32,255 bases of DNA from Balneolaceae bacterium (GCA_016937115.1 JAFGWN010000111.1:1-32255), one strand, 5' to 3'. Numbered from the stretch's first letter, positions 1-10,381 are shown. Translations and numbers: made by a program. The notes: a model not told the origin generated them from the letters alone.

Positions 1-1224
<1,224 letters not shown>

Positions 1225-1237
1225 TAATTATTGATCA

Positions 1238-1672
1238 ATGCTAAATAGTTTGGATGCACAGATTCTAACACCAGAAGGTGCTCTGTTCGACGGCGAAGTT
1301 GAGGGCGTACGAATGCCCGGAGCCGAAGGCAGTTTCGAGGTTAAACCTATGCACGCACCTATTATATCAACGCTTCAACCCGGATTGATTATCGTCCGTA
1401 AACCAGACGGCCAGGAGCTGAAATTTACGGTCAGTGGCGGTTTGGTTGAGGTTCACAATAATATGCTGAATCTTTTAGCTGAAGCGGCCGAGCCCATCAA
1501 TGAGATTGATATAGAGCGGGCCAGGAAAGCCAGAGAGCGTGCGCAGAAGCGGCTTAAAAAATCGGCAACCGATCGTTCTATTAATCGGGAACGAGCCGAA
1601 AAAGCAAAAGCACGAGCCGAAAACCGTCTTCAGTTTGGCATGGATGTAACTGTTGATACCAACACAAAGTAA
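1238..1672 (+). CDS. atpC: F1F0 ATP synthase subunit epsilon
   Basis: The epsilon subunit belongs to the central stalk of F1 and regulates ATP hydrolysis. The 144-residue product has the usual plan: an N-terminal beta-sandwich (about 1-85, with LTPEGALFDGEVEGVRMPG and the GSFEVKPMHAPIISTL segment) followed by a highly charged helical hairpin (about 88-132) rich in Arg, Lys, Glu and Ala. It lies 13 bp after atpD and ends just before a strong terminator, so it closes the operon. The start ATG fits the family N-terminus; no strong Shine-Dalgarno sequence is visible. Confidence 0.96.
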   Translation: MLNSLDAQILTPEGALFDGEVEGVRMPGAEGSFEVKPMHAPIISTLQPGLIIVRKPDGQELKFTVSGGLVEVHNNMLNLLAEAAEPINEIDIERARKARERAQKRLKKSATDRSINRERAEKAKARAENRLQFGMDVTVDTNTK

Positions 1673-1697
1673 ATCAATTTCAGTATTTTATACCTGG

Positions 1698-1730
1698 AAG
1701 GCGATGGAAGTGATTTCATCGCCTTTTTTA
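1698..1730 (+). terminator. Rho-independent terminator after atpDC
   Basis: A 12-bp stem pairs 1698-1709 with 1714-1725 (core AAGGCGATG against CATCGCCTT, extended inward by a G-T and two A-T pairs), closed by a GTGA tetraloop of the GNRA type, and is followed at once by a run of T. It lies 25 bp after the atpC stop. This is the clearest terminator in the window. Confidence 0.9.
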
Positions 1731-2328
1731 TTTAATGAAGGTGTTAGCAGCATGTACTGGCTGCCGTGGTTTTAAAACCATAGCTATTCCAGCTTGATCG
1801 AACCTTAACTTCGTCTGGGTAAAATGTTAAAACCTTAACCGTTTTCCTTTCTGTGTTTGCCTTCTGGTTATTGTTTAACACGCAACTCGCTGTAAATAGT
1901 GTTCCATGTGGAGTATCCGTGGCATATTTCAGCTTCCGTTTGTGATAAAACTTTGTTCTGTTTCTTTTGCTGTACCAGAGAGAGAACCCAAACCGGTAAT
2001 AAATGTATGAGGTTTGGCAAACTGTTCTTTGGTAACTTTGGAGTCCCTAAAGGCTGCGAAAACACCGGCGCCGAGGGTGGGGATCCATCCAAAGCTGCCA
2101 CCGAAGAAAGAAGCCTGTTCAAATATTCGTAGCAGTTGCGGCAATGGAAGCTGATGTCCGCCCTATTTTTTTGGGAAGGCCAGATGAAATAGCTTTTGAA
2201 CTTTTGCCAGGTTTAAACAGGTGGTCGGCCATTGACCGTCTTGCTCTGCAGCCAATGCATTGGACTGAAAGCCAGGAGAGGATTCGGGCAAATAACTTAT
2301 TTATTAACTATTACCTGCTACCTTCCTG
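1731..2328. other. About 600 bp with no supportable gene
   Basis: This gap lies between the atpC terminator and the 3' end of the convergent penicillin-binding protein gene. Three overlapping short open frames exist (about 1868-2122 and 1929-2144 on minus, 1899-2132 on plus). None has a family motif I recognise, and the longer minus frames begin with non-ATG codons or have stops close upstream. The minus frame around 1929-2144 reads like ordinary protein (a Gly/Phe-rich stretch then SKVTKEQFAKPHTFITGLGS), so a decayed gene is possible but unproven. Two short AACCTTAAC-like motifs occur at about 1800-1840. No tRNA, tmRNA, RNase P or SRP RNA signature was seen. Confidence 0.4.
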
Positions 2329-4665
2329 TTACCAGTCAATACGCTGGTTGTCCTGCCAGTTGGTATTGATCTCGTCTTCATCTGGAGCTTCAGGCATTAC
2401 AAAGCCGGGGGGCGATTCAAATGATTCTCTGCTCCAGGGTGCTTCCGGATCTGATGAAGCCAGATTAATAAATCGGCCAACCATGGGGAGGGCGGTATGC
2501 GCGCCCTGACCGGTACGGCTCCAGGTTGGAAATCGAATGCGGCGGTCTTCACCGCCAACCCATGCTCCCATAACAAGATGAGGCATCATGGCTACAAACC
2601 AGTTGTCAGCTGCATTTTGGGTGGTTCCCGTTTTACCGGCAACATCTTGCTGCACATTGTATGTTGCCCGCAGGCGAATACCCGTTCCGTAGTAATCTTC
2701 ACCGCCGCGTATCACCCCGCGCAACATATCAATCATCATATAGGCAGTTTCCGGGCTGATAACCTCCTGCCGGCTCGAGATGTTATATTCTTTAACAATA
2801 TTTCCCTGTTTGTCTTCAATACGAGTGATCGCTATCGGTTCAACATGAACACCTTGGTTAGCAAAAGTGGTGTAGGCGCTGACCAATTCCAGTAGCGACG
2901 CTTTTGCGGTACCCAAAGCGATAGATGGGTATGCTTTTGTATCACTTAAATCAATGCCAAAGTTCATTGCCATTTGTTTAATCTTTCGGGCAGCCGGCAT
3001 GAGGTCTTCAAGCTGATCTGTTCCCGGGGCACCAGCAATTTCGGGCAGCAAACGCACGGTAACGTTATTTAAGCTGCGTGCAAGGGCCTGGCGTAAGGGG
3101 ATTTTGTCAGGCCCTTCCGGAATACTGGGATCTTTCGGATCCCAAACACGGCCTGAACTGTCATAATATTTTGAAGGATATTTTGAGAACTTGTGATAAG
3201 GCTTGTAGCCGTTATCGATGGCAACAGCATAAACAAACGGCTTAAAGGTTGAACCCGTCTGCCGTTTGGCCTGATAGACATGATCATATTGAACGTTACC
3301 GTAGTTGTTCCCGCCTACCCAGGCACGGATATTCCCATTGGCAGGATCAATAGCTACAAAGCCGGCTTCGAGTTTAGTACGGGCCCGTTTTAGCGAGTCA
3401 ACAAAGGCTTCATTGGCAAGGAGGGAGTCAAAAACAACCGACTCCTGATCCGTATTGTATTTTGAAAATGCATTTTTATAGCGGTCGGTTTCACGTACAA
3501 AGCTCTTTAAAAAACTCGGATACTTTTTCCAGAGTTGATCCATGTATTCGCCATTGGGAGACGTCCATTCATCTTCAAAGATAACCTGAAGGGAATCGAG
3601 TTTTTCTTCCACTGCTTGTTGCGCATAATACTGAAGCCGCGAATCGATAGTTGTATGAATAGTAAGACCGTCGGTATCCAGGTTGTAATTATTTTCTTTG
3701 GCCCAGTCTTCTACCTTTTGGCGAACATATTGGCCAAAATACCGGCTTTCGGTCTCGGATTGCGACGGCGGGTGATAATCGAGCTGAACAGAATCCTGGC
3801 TCAAGCTGGTGTATACGGCTTCATCAATAAAGCCTCGTTTTTTCATTTGCGACAAAACCACATTCCGTCGTCGTTTAGCCCGTTCCGGGAAAAGCCGGGG
3901 GTTGTAGGCATAGACAGCATTTACGGAACCAACCATCATGGCTGATTCAGAGATCGTTAAATCTTCGGCTGGTTTCCCGTAATGGGTTTGCGCTGCTGTT
4001 TCGATGCCAAAGGCGCTGTTGGGAAATTCCACCGTATTGAGGTATAGTTCAATGATTTCCCGCTTTGTATAATTTTGTTCAATGTCGATAGCCGTGATCA
4101 TCTCCCGGAGTTTACGGATGATCGAAAAGTCACGCCCGATTTTTTTATAGAGGTTGCGGGCCAGCTGCTGTGTTAGTGTTGATCCTCCTTCAATTTCACC
4201 CTGAATAAGATGATAGGGAATAGCCAGCGTTCGAATCATGTCGATTCCCCAGTGTTTGTAAAAGCGGTGATCTTCTGTTGCAATCAGGGCATCTACAACA
4301 TGGGGCGAAATGTCTTCGATTGGTACGAAGGTGCGGTTTTCAGTAAAATATCGGTCTAAAACCACACCATCGCGGCTTTTTACAAGAGTGGCCGTGGCTG
4401 TTTTGGGATTTTCGAGCTCTTCAATAGAAGGCAGTCCCTGGTAGAGATATATAAAGAATCCGACAAGGAAAAGAAGAATTACAGCGGCTGTAATGATACC
4501 ATATTGAATAATCTCGGTTTGATCATTGTACCAGTCACGAGCCTGGTCTAACCGGGAGTCGTTTTTTTTGTCCGTATTATTCTTTTGAGCATCAATCTTT
4601 TTTCTTCGGTATTCCGGATCGTTAAAGTATCGATCCATATTGTTGTCATTTTCTGAATTACTCAT
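2329..4665 (-). CDS. mrcA: Class A penicillin-binding protein (PBP1A type)
   Basis: This is a bifunctional peptidoglycan glycosyltransferase and transpeptidase anchored in the inner membrane, acting in the periplasm on lipid II and nascent strands. The 778-residue protein has a charged cytoplasmic tail (1-50) and one membrane segment (about 53-75). The glycosyltransferase domain shows EDHRFYKHWG (131-140, with the catalytic Glu), GGSTLTQQLARN (160-171) and the KREIIELYLNTVEFPN motif (201-216). The penicillin-binding domain carries STFK (472-475, active Ser473), SLN (531-533) and KTGT (678-681). All catalytic residues are intact. Its start codon overlaps the end of the lpxH-like gene by 8 bp (ATGAGTAA), which suggests translational coupling. 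Which PBP1A/1B name applies cannot be settled from sequence alone. Confidence 0.95.
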   Translation of the reverse strand: MSNSENDNNMDRYFNDPEYRRKKIDAQKNNTDKKNDSRLDQARDWYNDQTEIIQYGIITAAVILLFLVGFFIYLYQGLPSIEELENPKTATATLVKSRDGVVLDRYFTENRTFVPIEDISPHVVDALIATEDHRFYKHWGIDMIRTLAIPYHLIQGEIEGGSTLTQQLARNLYKKIGRDFSIIRKLREMITAIDIEQNYTKREIIELYLNTVEFPNSAFGIETAAQTHYGKPAEDLTISESAMMVGSVNAVYAYNPRLFPERAKRRRNVVLSQMKKRGFIDEAVYTSLSQDSVQLDYHPPSQSETESRYFGQYVRQKVEDWAKENNYNLDTDGLTIHTTIDSRLQYYAQQAVEEKLDSLQVIFEDEWTSPNGEYMDQLWKKYPSFLKSFVRETDRYKNAFSKYNTDQESVVFDSLLANEAFVDSLKRARTKLEAGFVAIDPANGNIRAWVGGNNYGNVQYDHVYQAKRQTGSTFKPFVYAVAIDNGYKPYHKFSKYPSKYYDSSGRVWDPKDPSIPEGPDKIPLRQALARSLNNVTVRLLPEIAGAPGTDQLEDLMPAARKIKQMAMNFGIDLSDTKAYPSIALGTAKASLLELVSAYTTFANQGVHVEPIAITRIEDKQGNIVKEYNISSRQEVISPETAYMMIDMLRGVIRGGEDYYGTGIRLRATYNVQQDVAGKTGTTQNAADNWFVAMMPHLVMGAWVGGEDRRIRFPTWSRTGQGAHTALPMVGRFINLASSDPEAPWSRESFESPPGFVMPEAPDEDEINTNWQDNQRIDW

Positions 4666-5455
4666 GAGCAGATGCTTGGTTTTGAAAAAGGGTTAGCTCT
4701 TGATTGCCACTATTCCAGTTAACGAGTTTAAATCGACCATTATTATAGACAACCATCGTTTTGTGATGGCAAAAGGCGCCGGTATTAAAATATGTTCCGA
4801 AGTCATAATTCAGGCAGCGCGGGGAATGGTCATGCCCGCAAATAATATAATCAATATCAGATTGATTTAGCACTTTTTTTGTCCAGTTGTTGAGTGGAGT
4901 TATATCATCGGTATCGCCACCGGTAAAACGAGTAAACTGCGAAAATTTTTGCATTACTTTAAGCCCGGCCCGTGGTGGCAATACCGCACGATAAATTTTT
5001 AAAAAGAATCCATCTCTTATAATGCGATGCAAAAAAGGACGTGTTAAGTTACTTATATCATTCCCCGTGGCATCGCCATGTAAGAGCAGTATTTTATGAC
5101 TGTTTATATGCAGAATACGGCTGTTGGGTTCCACATCAAATCCCAGTTCGGCGAAGTGTCCCAAGGTCCAGTTATCATGGTTTCCTGTTATATAAAGGGT
5201 GGTTTCATTATTTTGGTTAAACTTCTGAAAACGCCGCAGTAATTTTTCGCCGAGTGAAGGGGTAAAGCCGGGATATTCAATCCAGTAGTCAAACAGATCA
5301 CCCAAAAGTACAATTTGAAACGACTGTTCTTCGGCATAGTCAATTAATTTGATGAGATCGGTTTCGAGCTGTTGGTTTTCTTGCGCTGAAAAGGCACCCA
5401 GATGCACATCAGAAATAAAAAGTATTTTTTGAGAAGCCGGTAGGTGTGATTGCAT
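4658..5455 (-). CDS. lpxH: UDP-2,3-diacylglucosamine diphosphatase-like metallophosphoesterase
   Basis: Probable LpxH-type enzyme, which cleaves UDP-2,3-diacylglucosamine to lipid X and UMP in lipid A synthesis at the inner membrane. The 265-residue protein carries the calcineurin-like phosphoesterase metal motifs in order: SDVHLG (15-20), GDLFDYW (52-58), GNHDNW (91-96), LLHGDATG (124-131) and CGHDHSP (206-212). These supply the Asp, His and Asn ligands of a two-metal site. The gene sits 21 bp after the polyprenyl synthase gene and overlaps the PBP gene by 8 bp, so the three are likely one transcript. The envelope context supports the lipid A assignment, but another metallophosphoesterase specificity (LpxG- or LpxI-independent variants) cannot be excluded. 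Confidence 0.82.
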   Translation of the reverse strand: MQSHLPASQKILFISDVHLGAFSAQENQQLETDLIKLIDYAEEQSFQIVLLGDLFDYWIEYPGFTPSLGEKLLRRFQKFNQNNETTLYITGNHDNWTLGHFAELGFDVEPNSRILHINSHKILLLHGDATGNDISNLTRPFLHRIIRDGFFLKIYRAVLPPRAGLKVMQKFSQFTRFTGGDTDDITPLNNWTKKVLNQSDIDYIICGHDHSPRCLNYDFGTYFNTGAFCHHKTMVVYNNGRFKLVNWNSGNQELTLFQNQASAHE

Positions 5456-5476
5456 CTAAATTAAATCGATGAGCAA

Positions 5477-6496
5477 TTACTTTTTACGGTTGATGATAAA
5501 ATTGATTAGCTGATTAAAGTTTTCCCGGTCGCCAGATGGTGGGAGGGAAGCAAGCTTGTCCTTGGCTTTATTCGCGTAATCGTGCATAATTTTATTGGCG
5601 TATTTTATGCCTCCTTTTTCGTGTACAAAGTGCACGATAGCATCGATATCTTTTTTCTTTTTCTTTCGCTTCCACATAAGATAACGCATACGGGTCTGCT
5701 CAAGGGTAGTCGCATTTTCAAGCGCTTTGATAAAGGGAAGCGTTACTTTTCGCTCTTTGATATCGTTGCGCCGGGGCTTACCCACATCATTCATGCCGTA
5801 ATCAAAAAGGTCATCTTTTATTTGGAAAGCGATGCCCATGTTTAATCCGATCGCATACATTTTTTGGTGAAGCTTGGGATCATCCGTAGTTGATATGGCC
5901 CCGCATTCACAGCACGAAGCAATAAGGCTGGCTGTTTTTTCGGCAATTACTTTGAAGTAATAATCTTCATCCATGTTAAAAAGCCGGGCCGCCTTAAACT
6001 GGCGCAGTTCGCCCTCACTCATCTTTTCAACTGCCCGCGACAATACTTTAAGCAACTGGAATTCGTCGTGATCGAGTGCAATAAGCAATCCTTTTGAAAG
6101 CAGGAAATCACCCAGGAGCACACTTGCCTTGTTTTTCCATACTTTGTTGATGCTTAAAAATCCCCGCCTGATATTCGCCTCATCAACCACATCATCGTGA
6201 ATAAGCGTGGCCGTATGAAGAAGTTCAATCATGGTGGCGGCGATATAGCTCCGTTCAGTGATATCCCCAAACAGGCGGGCCGACATAAAGACGAGGGTAG
6301 GGCGTATCTCTTTCCCTTTTTGCCGAAGCAGGTAGCGAAGAACTTTATCAAGTACAAAAACATCCGTACGAATAGCTTCTTTATAGAAAGAACGAAATTC
6401 GCTCAGTTCGGATGATACTGGCTCGATGATATGATGAAGCTTGTTCTTGGTGCTTCGATTAAACTTTGTTGCTTGATTAAGCTGTGTGTCAATCAT
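5477..6496 (-). CDS. All-trans polyprenyl diphosphate synthase
   Basis: A trans-prenyltransferase that extends farnesyl or geranylgeranyl diphosphate with isopentenyl diphosphate to make the long side chain of respiratory quinones. Numbered from the ATG chosen here (339 residues), GKEIRP-type substrate binding lies at about 61-66, the first aspartate-rich motif DDVVD at 101-105 and the second DDLFD at 228-232, followed by GKPRRNDIKERKVTLP. An in-frame TTG eight codons upstream (6518-6520) would extend it to 347 residues; I prefer the ATG because homologues seldom have the extension and neither start has a clear Shine-Dalgarno. It is first in an operon with lpxH and the PBP gene. Chain length cannot be read from the motifs. 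Confidence 0.9.
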   Translation of the reverse strand: MIDTQLNQATKFNRSTKNKLHHIIEPVSSELSEFRSFYKEAIRTDVFVLDKVLRYLLRQKGKEIRPTLVFMSARLFGDITERSYIAATMIELLHTATLIHDDVVDEANIRRGFLSINKVWKNKASVLLGDFLLSKGLLIALDHDEFQLLKVLSRAVEKMSEGELRQFKAARLFNMDEDYYFKVIAEKTASLIASCCECGAISTTDDPKLHQKMYAIGLNMGIAFQIKDDLFDYGMNDVGKPRRNDIKERKVTLPFIKALENATTLEQTRMRYLMWKRKKKKKDIDAIVHFVHEKGGIKYANKIMHDYANKAKDKLASLPPSGDRENFNQLINFIINRKK

Positions 6497-6640
6497 GAAG
6501 ATGGTATATTCATACGACAATTACGGATGCAAAAACTGAAAAGTACTAATAATTTAGGTTTTATACTGCCTGCATTTCTATTACCTTAGCCATCTCTGTT
6601 TTAGTGCTAATTAGAATATTAATACGGTGTTTTAAATCAA

Positions 6641-7933
6641 ATGATTCAGGTTGAACTTGCAAAGGCAACTTCTTTTTTGGAGTCAGGAAAAATTGATGCA
6701 GCCTACAAAAAAGCACTGTCAGCTTTTGAAAAGGTCAAAAATAAGACAGGGGCCGGAGCAGAATGGCTGGGCTGGCGGCGCATTTTAGCCGAACCGAATG
6801 ATGCCGAACTTGAACAGATTGATACGCTGGCCGGGCGGTTCCGGGATGAGGTTGATGTTTTTATTGTGTGCGGAATTGGCGGCTCATATTTAGGTGCCGA
6901 AGCCCTGATTAAAGCATTGAAGCCATCTTTTGATATCGCCGACGGACCCGAAATTATTTTTGCCGGCAACAACCTTAATGGATCGTATCTCCGCGATTTG
7001 CTTACCTACCTGGAACAACCGAAACCGGATGGCGAATCTAAAAAAGTTGCCGTAAATGCTATTTCAAAATCGGGCACAACGCTGGAAACGGCGTTGTCGT
7101 TTCGGGTATTGCGAAAATGGATGCACGAGCGTTTTCCCGAAGAAGCTTCCGGACGAATTATTTGTACTACCAGCGCTGCCGGCGGAGCGCTCAATGCATT
7201 GGCTGACAAACACGGATATGCCCGTTTTGTTATTCCCGGTAATGTAGGCGGACGTTTTTCGGTGCTTACTCCGGTTGGATTGTTGCCGGCAGCGGTAGCA
7301 GGGATCGATATTCGGGCTATGTTTTATGAAGCTGTGGCTAAATATGAAGAGCTCGAAGAAGATCCCGAATCAGTTTTAAAGTATGCTGCCGTGCGATATG
7401 CATTAGGCGAAGCCGGCAAAACCATTGACCTGATTACCAGTTTTGAAACAGAGCTTACCGGTTTAAGCCGATGGCTGCAGCAATTGCTGGGTGAAAGTGA
7501 AGGCAAAGAGGGAAGAGGCATTTTTCCGGTCGTCGGTTCGTATTCGACTGACCTGCACAGCATTGGTCAGTTTGTGCAACAGGGGCGTCGCAGTATGATG
7601 GAAACATTTATTGCCGTTAAGAAAGGAAAAGAAAGCATTTATGTAAGCACTACAGCCGATAACGAAGACGGACTCAATTATTTGGAAGGCAAGTCATTTC
7701 ATAATATCAACCGAGGGGCGTTAGAGGCAACACGCCAAGCGCATTTTGAAGGTGGTACACCATGCATAACCATTGAATTAGAAGAGAAAAATGCGCACCA
7801 TCTTGGGGAATTCATATATTTTTTCGAGCTTTTTACTGCCGTGTATTGCTATATGCTGGATGTCAATCCATTCAATCAACCCGGCGTAGAAAACTATAAA
7901 AAAGGGATGTATAAACTTTTAGGAAAGGAATAA
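6641..7933 (+). CDS. pgi: Glucose-6-phosphate isomerase
   Basis: Interconverts glucose 6-phosphate and fructose 6-phosphate in the cytoplasm (glycolysis, gluconeogenesis). At 430 residues it belongs to the short bacterial form seen in Bacillus-like enzymes rather than the 550-residue E. coli form. GIGGSYLG at 78-85 binds the sugar phosphate; the first PGI signature, around NVGGRFSVLTPVGLLP, lies near 200-215; the catalytic Glu is in the GESEGK stretch, the His in SYSTDLHSIGQF, and the C-terminal Lys in NQPGVENYKKGMYKLL. It is divergent from the polyprenyl synthase gene, with about 144 bp between the two starts that must hold both promoters. A deoxynucleoside kinase gene follows after 8 bp. 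Confidence 0.96.
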   Translation: MIQVELAKATSFLESGKIDAAYKKALSAFEKVKNKTGAGAEWLGWRRILAEPNDAELEQIDTLAGRFRDEVDVFIVCGIGGSYLGAEALIKALKPSFDIADGPEIIFAGNNLNGSYLRDLLTYLEQPKPDGESKKVAVNAISKSGTTLETALSFRVLRKWMHERFPEEASGRIICTTSAAGGALNALADKHGYARFVIPGNVGGRFSVLTPVGLLPAAVAGIDIRAMFYEAVAKYEELEEDPESVLKYAAVRYALGEAGKTIDLITSFETELTGLSRWLQQLLGESEGKEGRGIFPVVGSYSTDLHSIGQFVQQGRRSMMETFIAVKKGKESIYVSTTADNEDGLNYLEGKSFHNINRGALEATRQAHFEGGTPCITIELEEKNAHHLGEFIYFFELFTAVYCYMLDVNPFNQPGVENYKKGMYKLLGKE

Positions 7934-7941
7934 TCGAATTT

Positions 7942-8610
7942 ATGAGTAACGACGCAACACCTGACACTGACGAGGTAAAAAACACAAAGCCGCCAAAATA
8001 TATTGCTATAGCGGGAAATATCGGCGCTGGTAAGTCTTCGTTAACCGGGCTGCTGGCCAAGCATTTTGGATGGAAGGCTTTCTATGAATCGGTGGATGAC
8101 AACCCATATCTGGCCGATTTTTATGACGACATGCGCCGGTGGAGCTTCAACCTGCAGATCTATTTTCTTTCAAGCCGTTTTCGGCACCAAAAAGCCATGC
8201 TGAATGAGGAAAGGAATGTGGTACAGGATCGCACAATTTATGAAGATGTGGAAATATTCGCTAAAAATCTGCACAACATGGGGCTGATGAGCGACCGCGA
8301 CTTTGCCAATTACGAAGCGCTATTTAAAGAAATGACATTTTATCTGAAGCCGCCAACACTGCTTATTTATATTCGTGCGCAGGTACCTACACTGGTTCGC
8401 CAAATACAGCAGCGGGGGCGTGACTACGAGAATACTATTCGTATTGAGTATCTTGAACGGCTTAATCAACTTTATGAGGACTGGATTGAACGATATCCGC
8501 ACGAAAAGCTTATTATAGATACAGACGATCTCGATTTTGTTAATAGCCAGGAAGACCTGGGACGTATTATTGAGCTGGTAGAGCAGCGATTATTTGGATT
8601 GTTTAATTGA
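7942..8610 (+). CDS. Deoxynucleoside kinase family protein
   Basis: Probable deoxyadenosine/deoxyguanosine-type kinase, which phosphorylates salvaged deoxynucleosides in the cytoplasm. The 222-residue protein has a P-loop GNIGAGKS at 25-32, the substrate-site segment with ESVDDNPYL at 49-57, the catalytic DRTIYED at 96-102 (DRS-type motif of this family) and the LID arginines in RGRDYE at 158-163. Length and motif order match the Bacillus dAK/dGK and animal dNK fold. It begins 8 bp after pgi, so the pair is probably co-transcribed. The base preference cannot be decided from what is visible. Confidence 0.9.
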   Translation: MSNDATPDTDEVKNTKPPKYIAIAGNIGAGKSSLTGLLAKHFGWKAFYESVDDNPYLADFYDDMRRWSFNLQIYFLSSRFRHQKAMLNEERNVVQDRTIYEDVEIFAKNLHNMGLMSDRDFANYEALFKEMTFYLKPPTLLIYIRAQVPTLVRQIQQRGRDYENTIRIEYLERLNQLYEDWIERYPHEKLIIDTDDLDFVNSQEDLGRIIELVEQRLFGLFN

Positions 8611-8656
8611 TTGCAGATCAGGCCAATAATTCATAAATTTGCACGCTATTACTGTT

Positions 8657-9169
8657 ATGTCAAAACTTGTATTTAACATAGTAGAAATACCTGAAGGGGA
8701 AAGCCGGCGGGTATTGTCGCTGGAACCTCAGGATCTGGATCTTTCTCCCCACGAGTTTGTTCAGGGTGAAATAGAGTTGGATCTGTATCGAGCCCGGCAT
8801 TTTATCCGGGTTAGCTACCAGGTTCAGGCTGATGTTGAACTGACTTGTGACCGAAGTCTGGAACCTTTTGTTTATCCGATAAACACCGAATATGATGTGG
8901 TGTTTAAAACGGATGTAGAAGAGGAGACCGAAGACGAAGAAGGAGCCGTACGAATGTTCGATTTCTCTTCAAATACATTGAGCATTGAAGAGGAGGTTCG
9001 TGACTCTGTATTGCTTGAAGTTCCAATGCAGAAAATTCATCCAAAATATTTGAATGATGAAGGTGATTACGAAGACTTTGAGACAAAGTCATTCGGCAAA
9101 GAGCCGGAAGAAGCAGAAGAACCTTCTGTTGATCCCCGTTGGGAAGAGTTAAAGAAATTAAAGAATTAA
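8657..9169 (+). CDS. yceD: YceD/DUF177 family protein
   Basis: DUF177 (YceD) proteins are almost always encoded just before rpmF and are associated with 23S rRNA accumulation in studied bacteria and plants; the molecular role is not settled. The 170-residue product has the family features: a beta-rich N-terminus (EIPEGESRRV), a central ELTCDRSLEPF segment with the conserved Cys, and an acidic C-terminal half ending in a DPRWEELKKLK motif typical of the family. I chose the ATG at 8657 because it gives MSKLVFNI; an in-frame TTG at 8639 would add six residues. It is 26 bp upstream of rpmF and heads the fatty-acid cluster. Confidence 0.88.
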   Translation: MSKLVFNIVEIPEGESRRVLSLEPQDLDLSPHEFVQGEIELDLYRARHFIRVSYQVQADVELTCDRSLEPFVYPINTEYDVVFKTDVEEETEDEEGAVRMFDFSSNTLSIEEEVRDSVLLEVPMQKIHPKYLNDEGDYEDFETKSFGKEPEEAEEPSVDPRWEELKKLKN

Positions 9170-9195
9170 TATTTTTAAACTGTACACTTTATTAA

Positions 9196-9375
9196 ATGGC
9201 ACATCCAAAGAGAAAAACATCTAAATCACGAAAAAACAAGCGTCGTGCGCATCATGGGCTTGAGCAGCCGACACTTGCTGAATGCTCAAACTGTGGAGCT
9301 TTTCATGAATATCATCGCGTCTGCAAAGAGTGCGGATTTTATCGGGGCCGACAGGTAGTTAATGTAAATAACTAA
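9196..9375 (+). CDS. rpmF: 50S ribosomal protein bL32
   Basis: A 59-residue protein of the large ribosomal subunit. It starts [20 protein letters not shown], the lysine/arginine-rich bL32 N-terminus, and carries two CxxC pairs (Cys30/Cys33 and Cys43/Cys46), so this is the zinc-binding form. The gene sits between yceD and plsX, the position it holds in most bacteria, with a 14-bp gap to plsX. No Shine-Dalgarno sequence is visible; the leader is A/T-rich. Confidence 0.97.
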   Translation: MAHPKRKTSKSRKNKRRAHHGLEQPTLAECSNCGAFHEYHRVCKECGFYRGRQVVNVNN

Positions 9376-9389
9376 CCGACGAGCTCTTT

Positions 9390-10373
9390 ATGATTATAGC
9401 TGTTGATGCCGCAGGTGGAGATCATTACCCGCAAAGTCCCGTTGCCGGTGCCGTCGAAGCGGTAAAAGCACAAGACGACTTGAAGGTGATGCTGGTTGGT
9501 CCTCAGGCAATAATTGAGGACGAGCTGAGCAATTACCAGTACGATTCCGAAAAGGTGCTTGTACACCATGCTCCTGAAATTATTTCGATGGACGAACCGC
9601 CTGCGCAGGCGGTAAAAACCAAACGCAATTCTTCAATTGTAGCAGGCAACGGCTTGTTGAAAGCCGGGAAATGCAATGGTTTTATTAGTGCAGGCAATAC
9701 GGGCGCTCTGTTGGCCGCTTCAACCTTTATTCTGGGCAAGCTGGAGGGGGTATCCCGTCCGACCATTGCTGCTATATATCCAACTGTTAAAGGGCCTCGG
9801 CTTCTGCTCGATGCAGGTGCAAACCTTCAAATGCGCAACGAAATGTATGTAGAGTTCGCACAGATGGGGAGTGTCTATGTAAAAAGTATCATGGGCGTGC
9901 AAGATCCCAGAGTTGGTTTACTGAATGTTGGTGAAGAAGAAGAGAAAGGTACCGACGAGTTAAAAGACGCTTTTAAGTCATTACAAGATCTTCCAAATTT
10001 TATTGGCAACGTTGAAGGAAAGGATATTTTAACCGCAAAGGCCGATGTTTTTATTTGTGACGGCCTGGTTGGAAATTTATTGCTGAAGCTCGGCGAATCC
10101 ATTCCTCCTGTTTTAGAGAAGTTTATCGGACGTGCTGCTCAAAAAATGAATCTCTCCCGGGAGCAAGTGCAGCTGGTGTCTAAAGTGCTTAAAACATCGC
10201 TTTCTGAATTTAACCCCGATACGATTGGCGGTGTGCCTTTCCTGGGCGTTAACGGTGTAAGTATGGTTGGTCACGGCGGCAGTTCGCCCGAAGCTATTAA
10301 AAATATGATACTGAATGCCGTTAAATGTGTTGAGAATAATATCAATGATGAAATTGTAGCATCGCTCAAATAA
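9390..10373 (+). CDS. plsX: Phosphate acyltransferase PlsX
   Basis: Makes acyl-phosphate from acyl-ACP and phosphate, the first step of the PlsX/PlsY route to phosphatidic acid; it acts peripherally on the inner membrane. The 327-residue protein opens with AVDAAGGDHYP (family DAMGGDxxP, Met replaced by Ala here) and contains SAGNTGALLAASTFILGKLEGVSRP, the family core, VFICDGLVGNLLLKLGES and the C-terminal FLGVNGVSMVGHGGS. Length is normal. It lies between rpmF and fabH, 8 bp before fabH, as in the conserved rpmF-plsX-fab cluster. Confidence 0.96.
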   Translation: MIIAVDAAGGDHYPQSPVAGAVEAVKAQDDLKVMLVGPQAIIEDELSNYQYDSEKVLVHHAPEIISMDEPPAQAVKTKRNSSIVAGNGLLKAGKCNGFISAGNTGALLAASTFILGKLEGVSRPTIAAIYPTVKGPRLLLDAGANLQMRNEMYVEFAQMGSVYVKSIMGVQDPRVGLLNVGEEEEKGTDELKDAFKSLQDLPNFIGNVEGKDILTAKADVFICDGLVGNLLLKLGESIPPVLEKFIGRAAQKMNLSREQVQLVSKVLKTSLSEFNPDTIGGVPFLGVNGVSMVGHGGSSPEAIKNMILNAVKCVENNINDEIVASLK

Positions 10374-10381
10374 AGTTTTTC

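Noticed and set aside
2144-2509. A 121-codon plus frame at the 3' end of the PBP gene
   Set aside because: Half of it is antisense to the PBP C-terminus and the rest is spacer with no recognisable motif.
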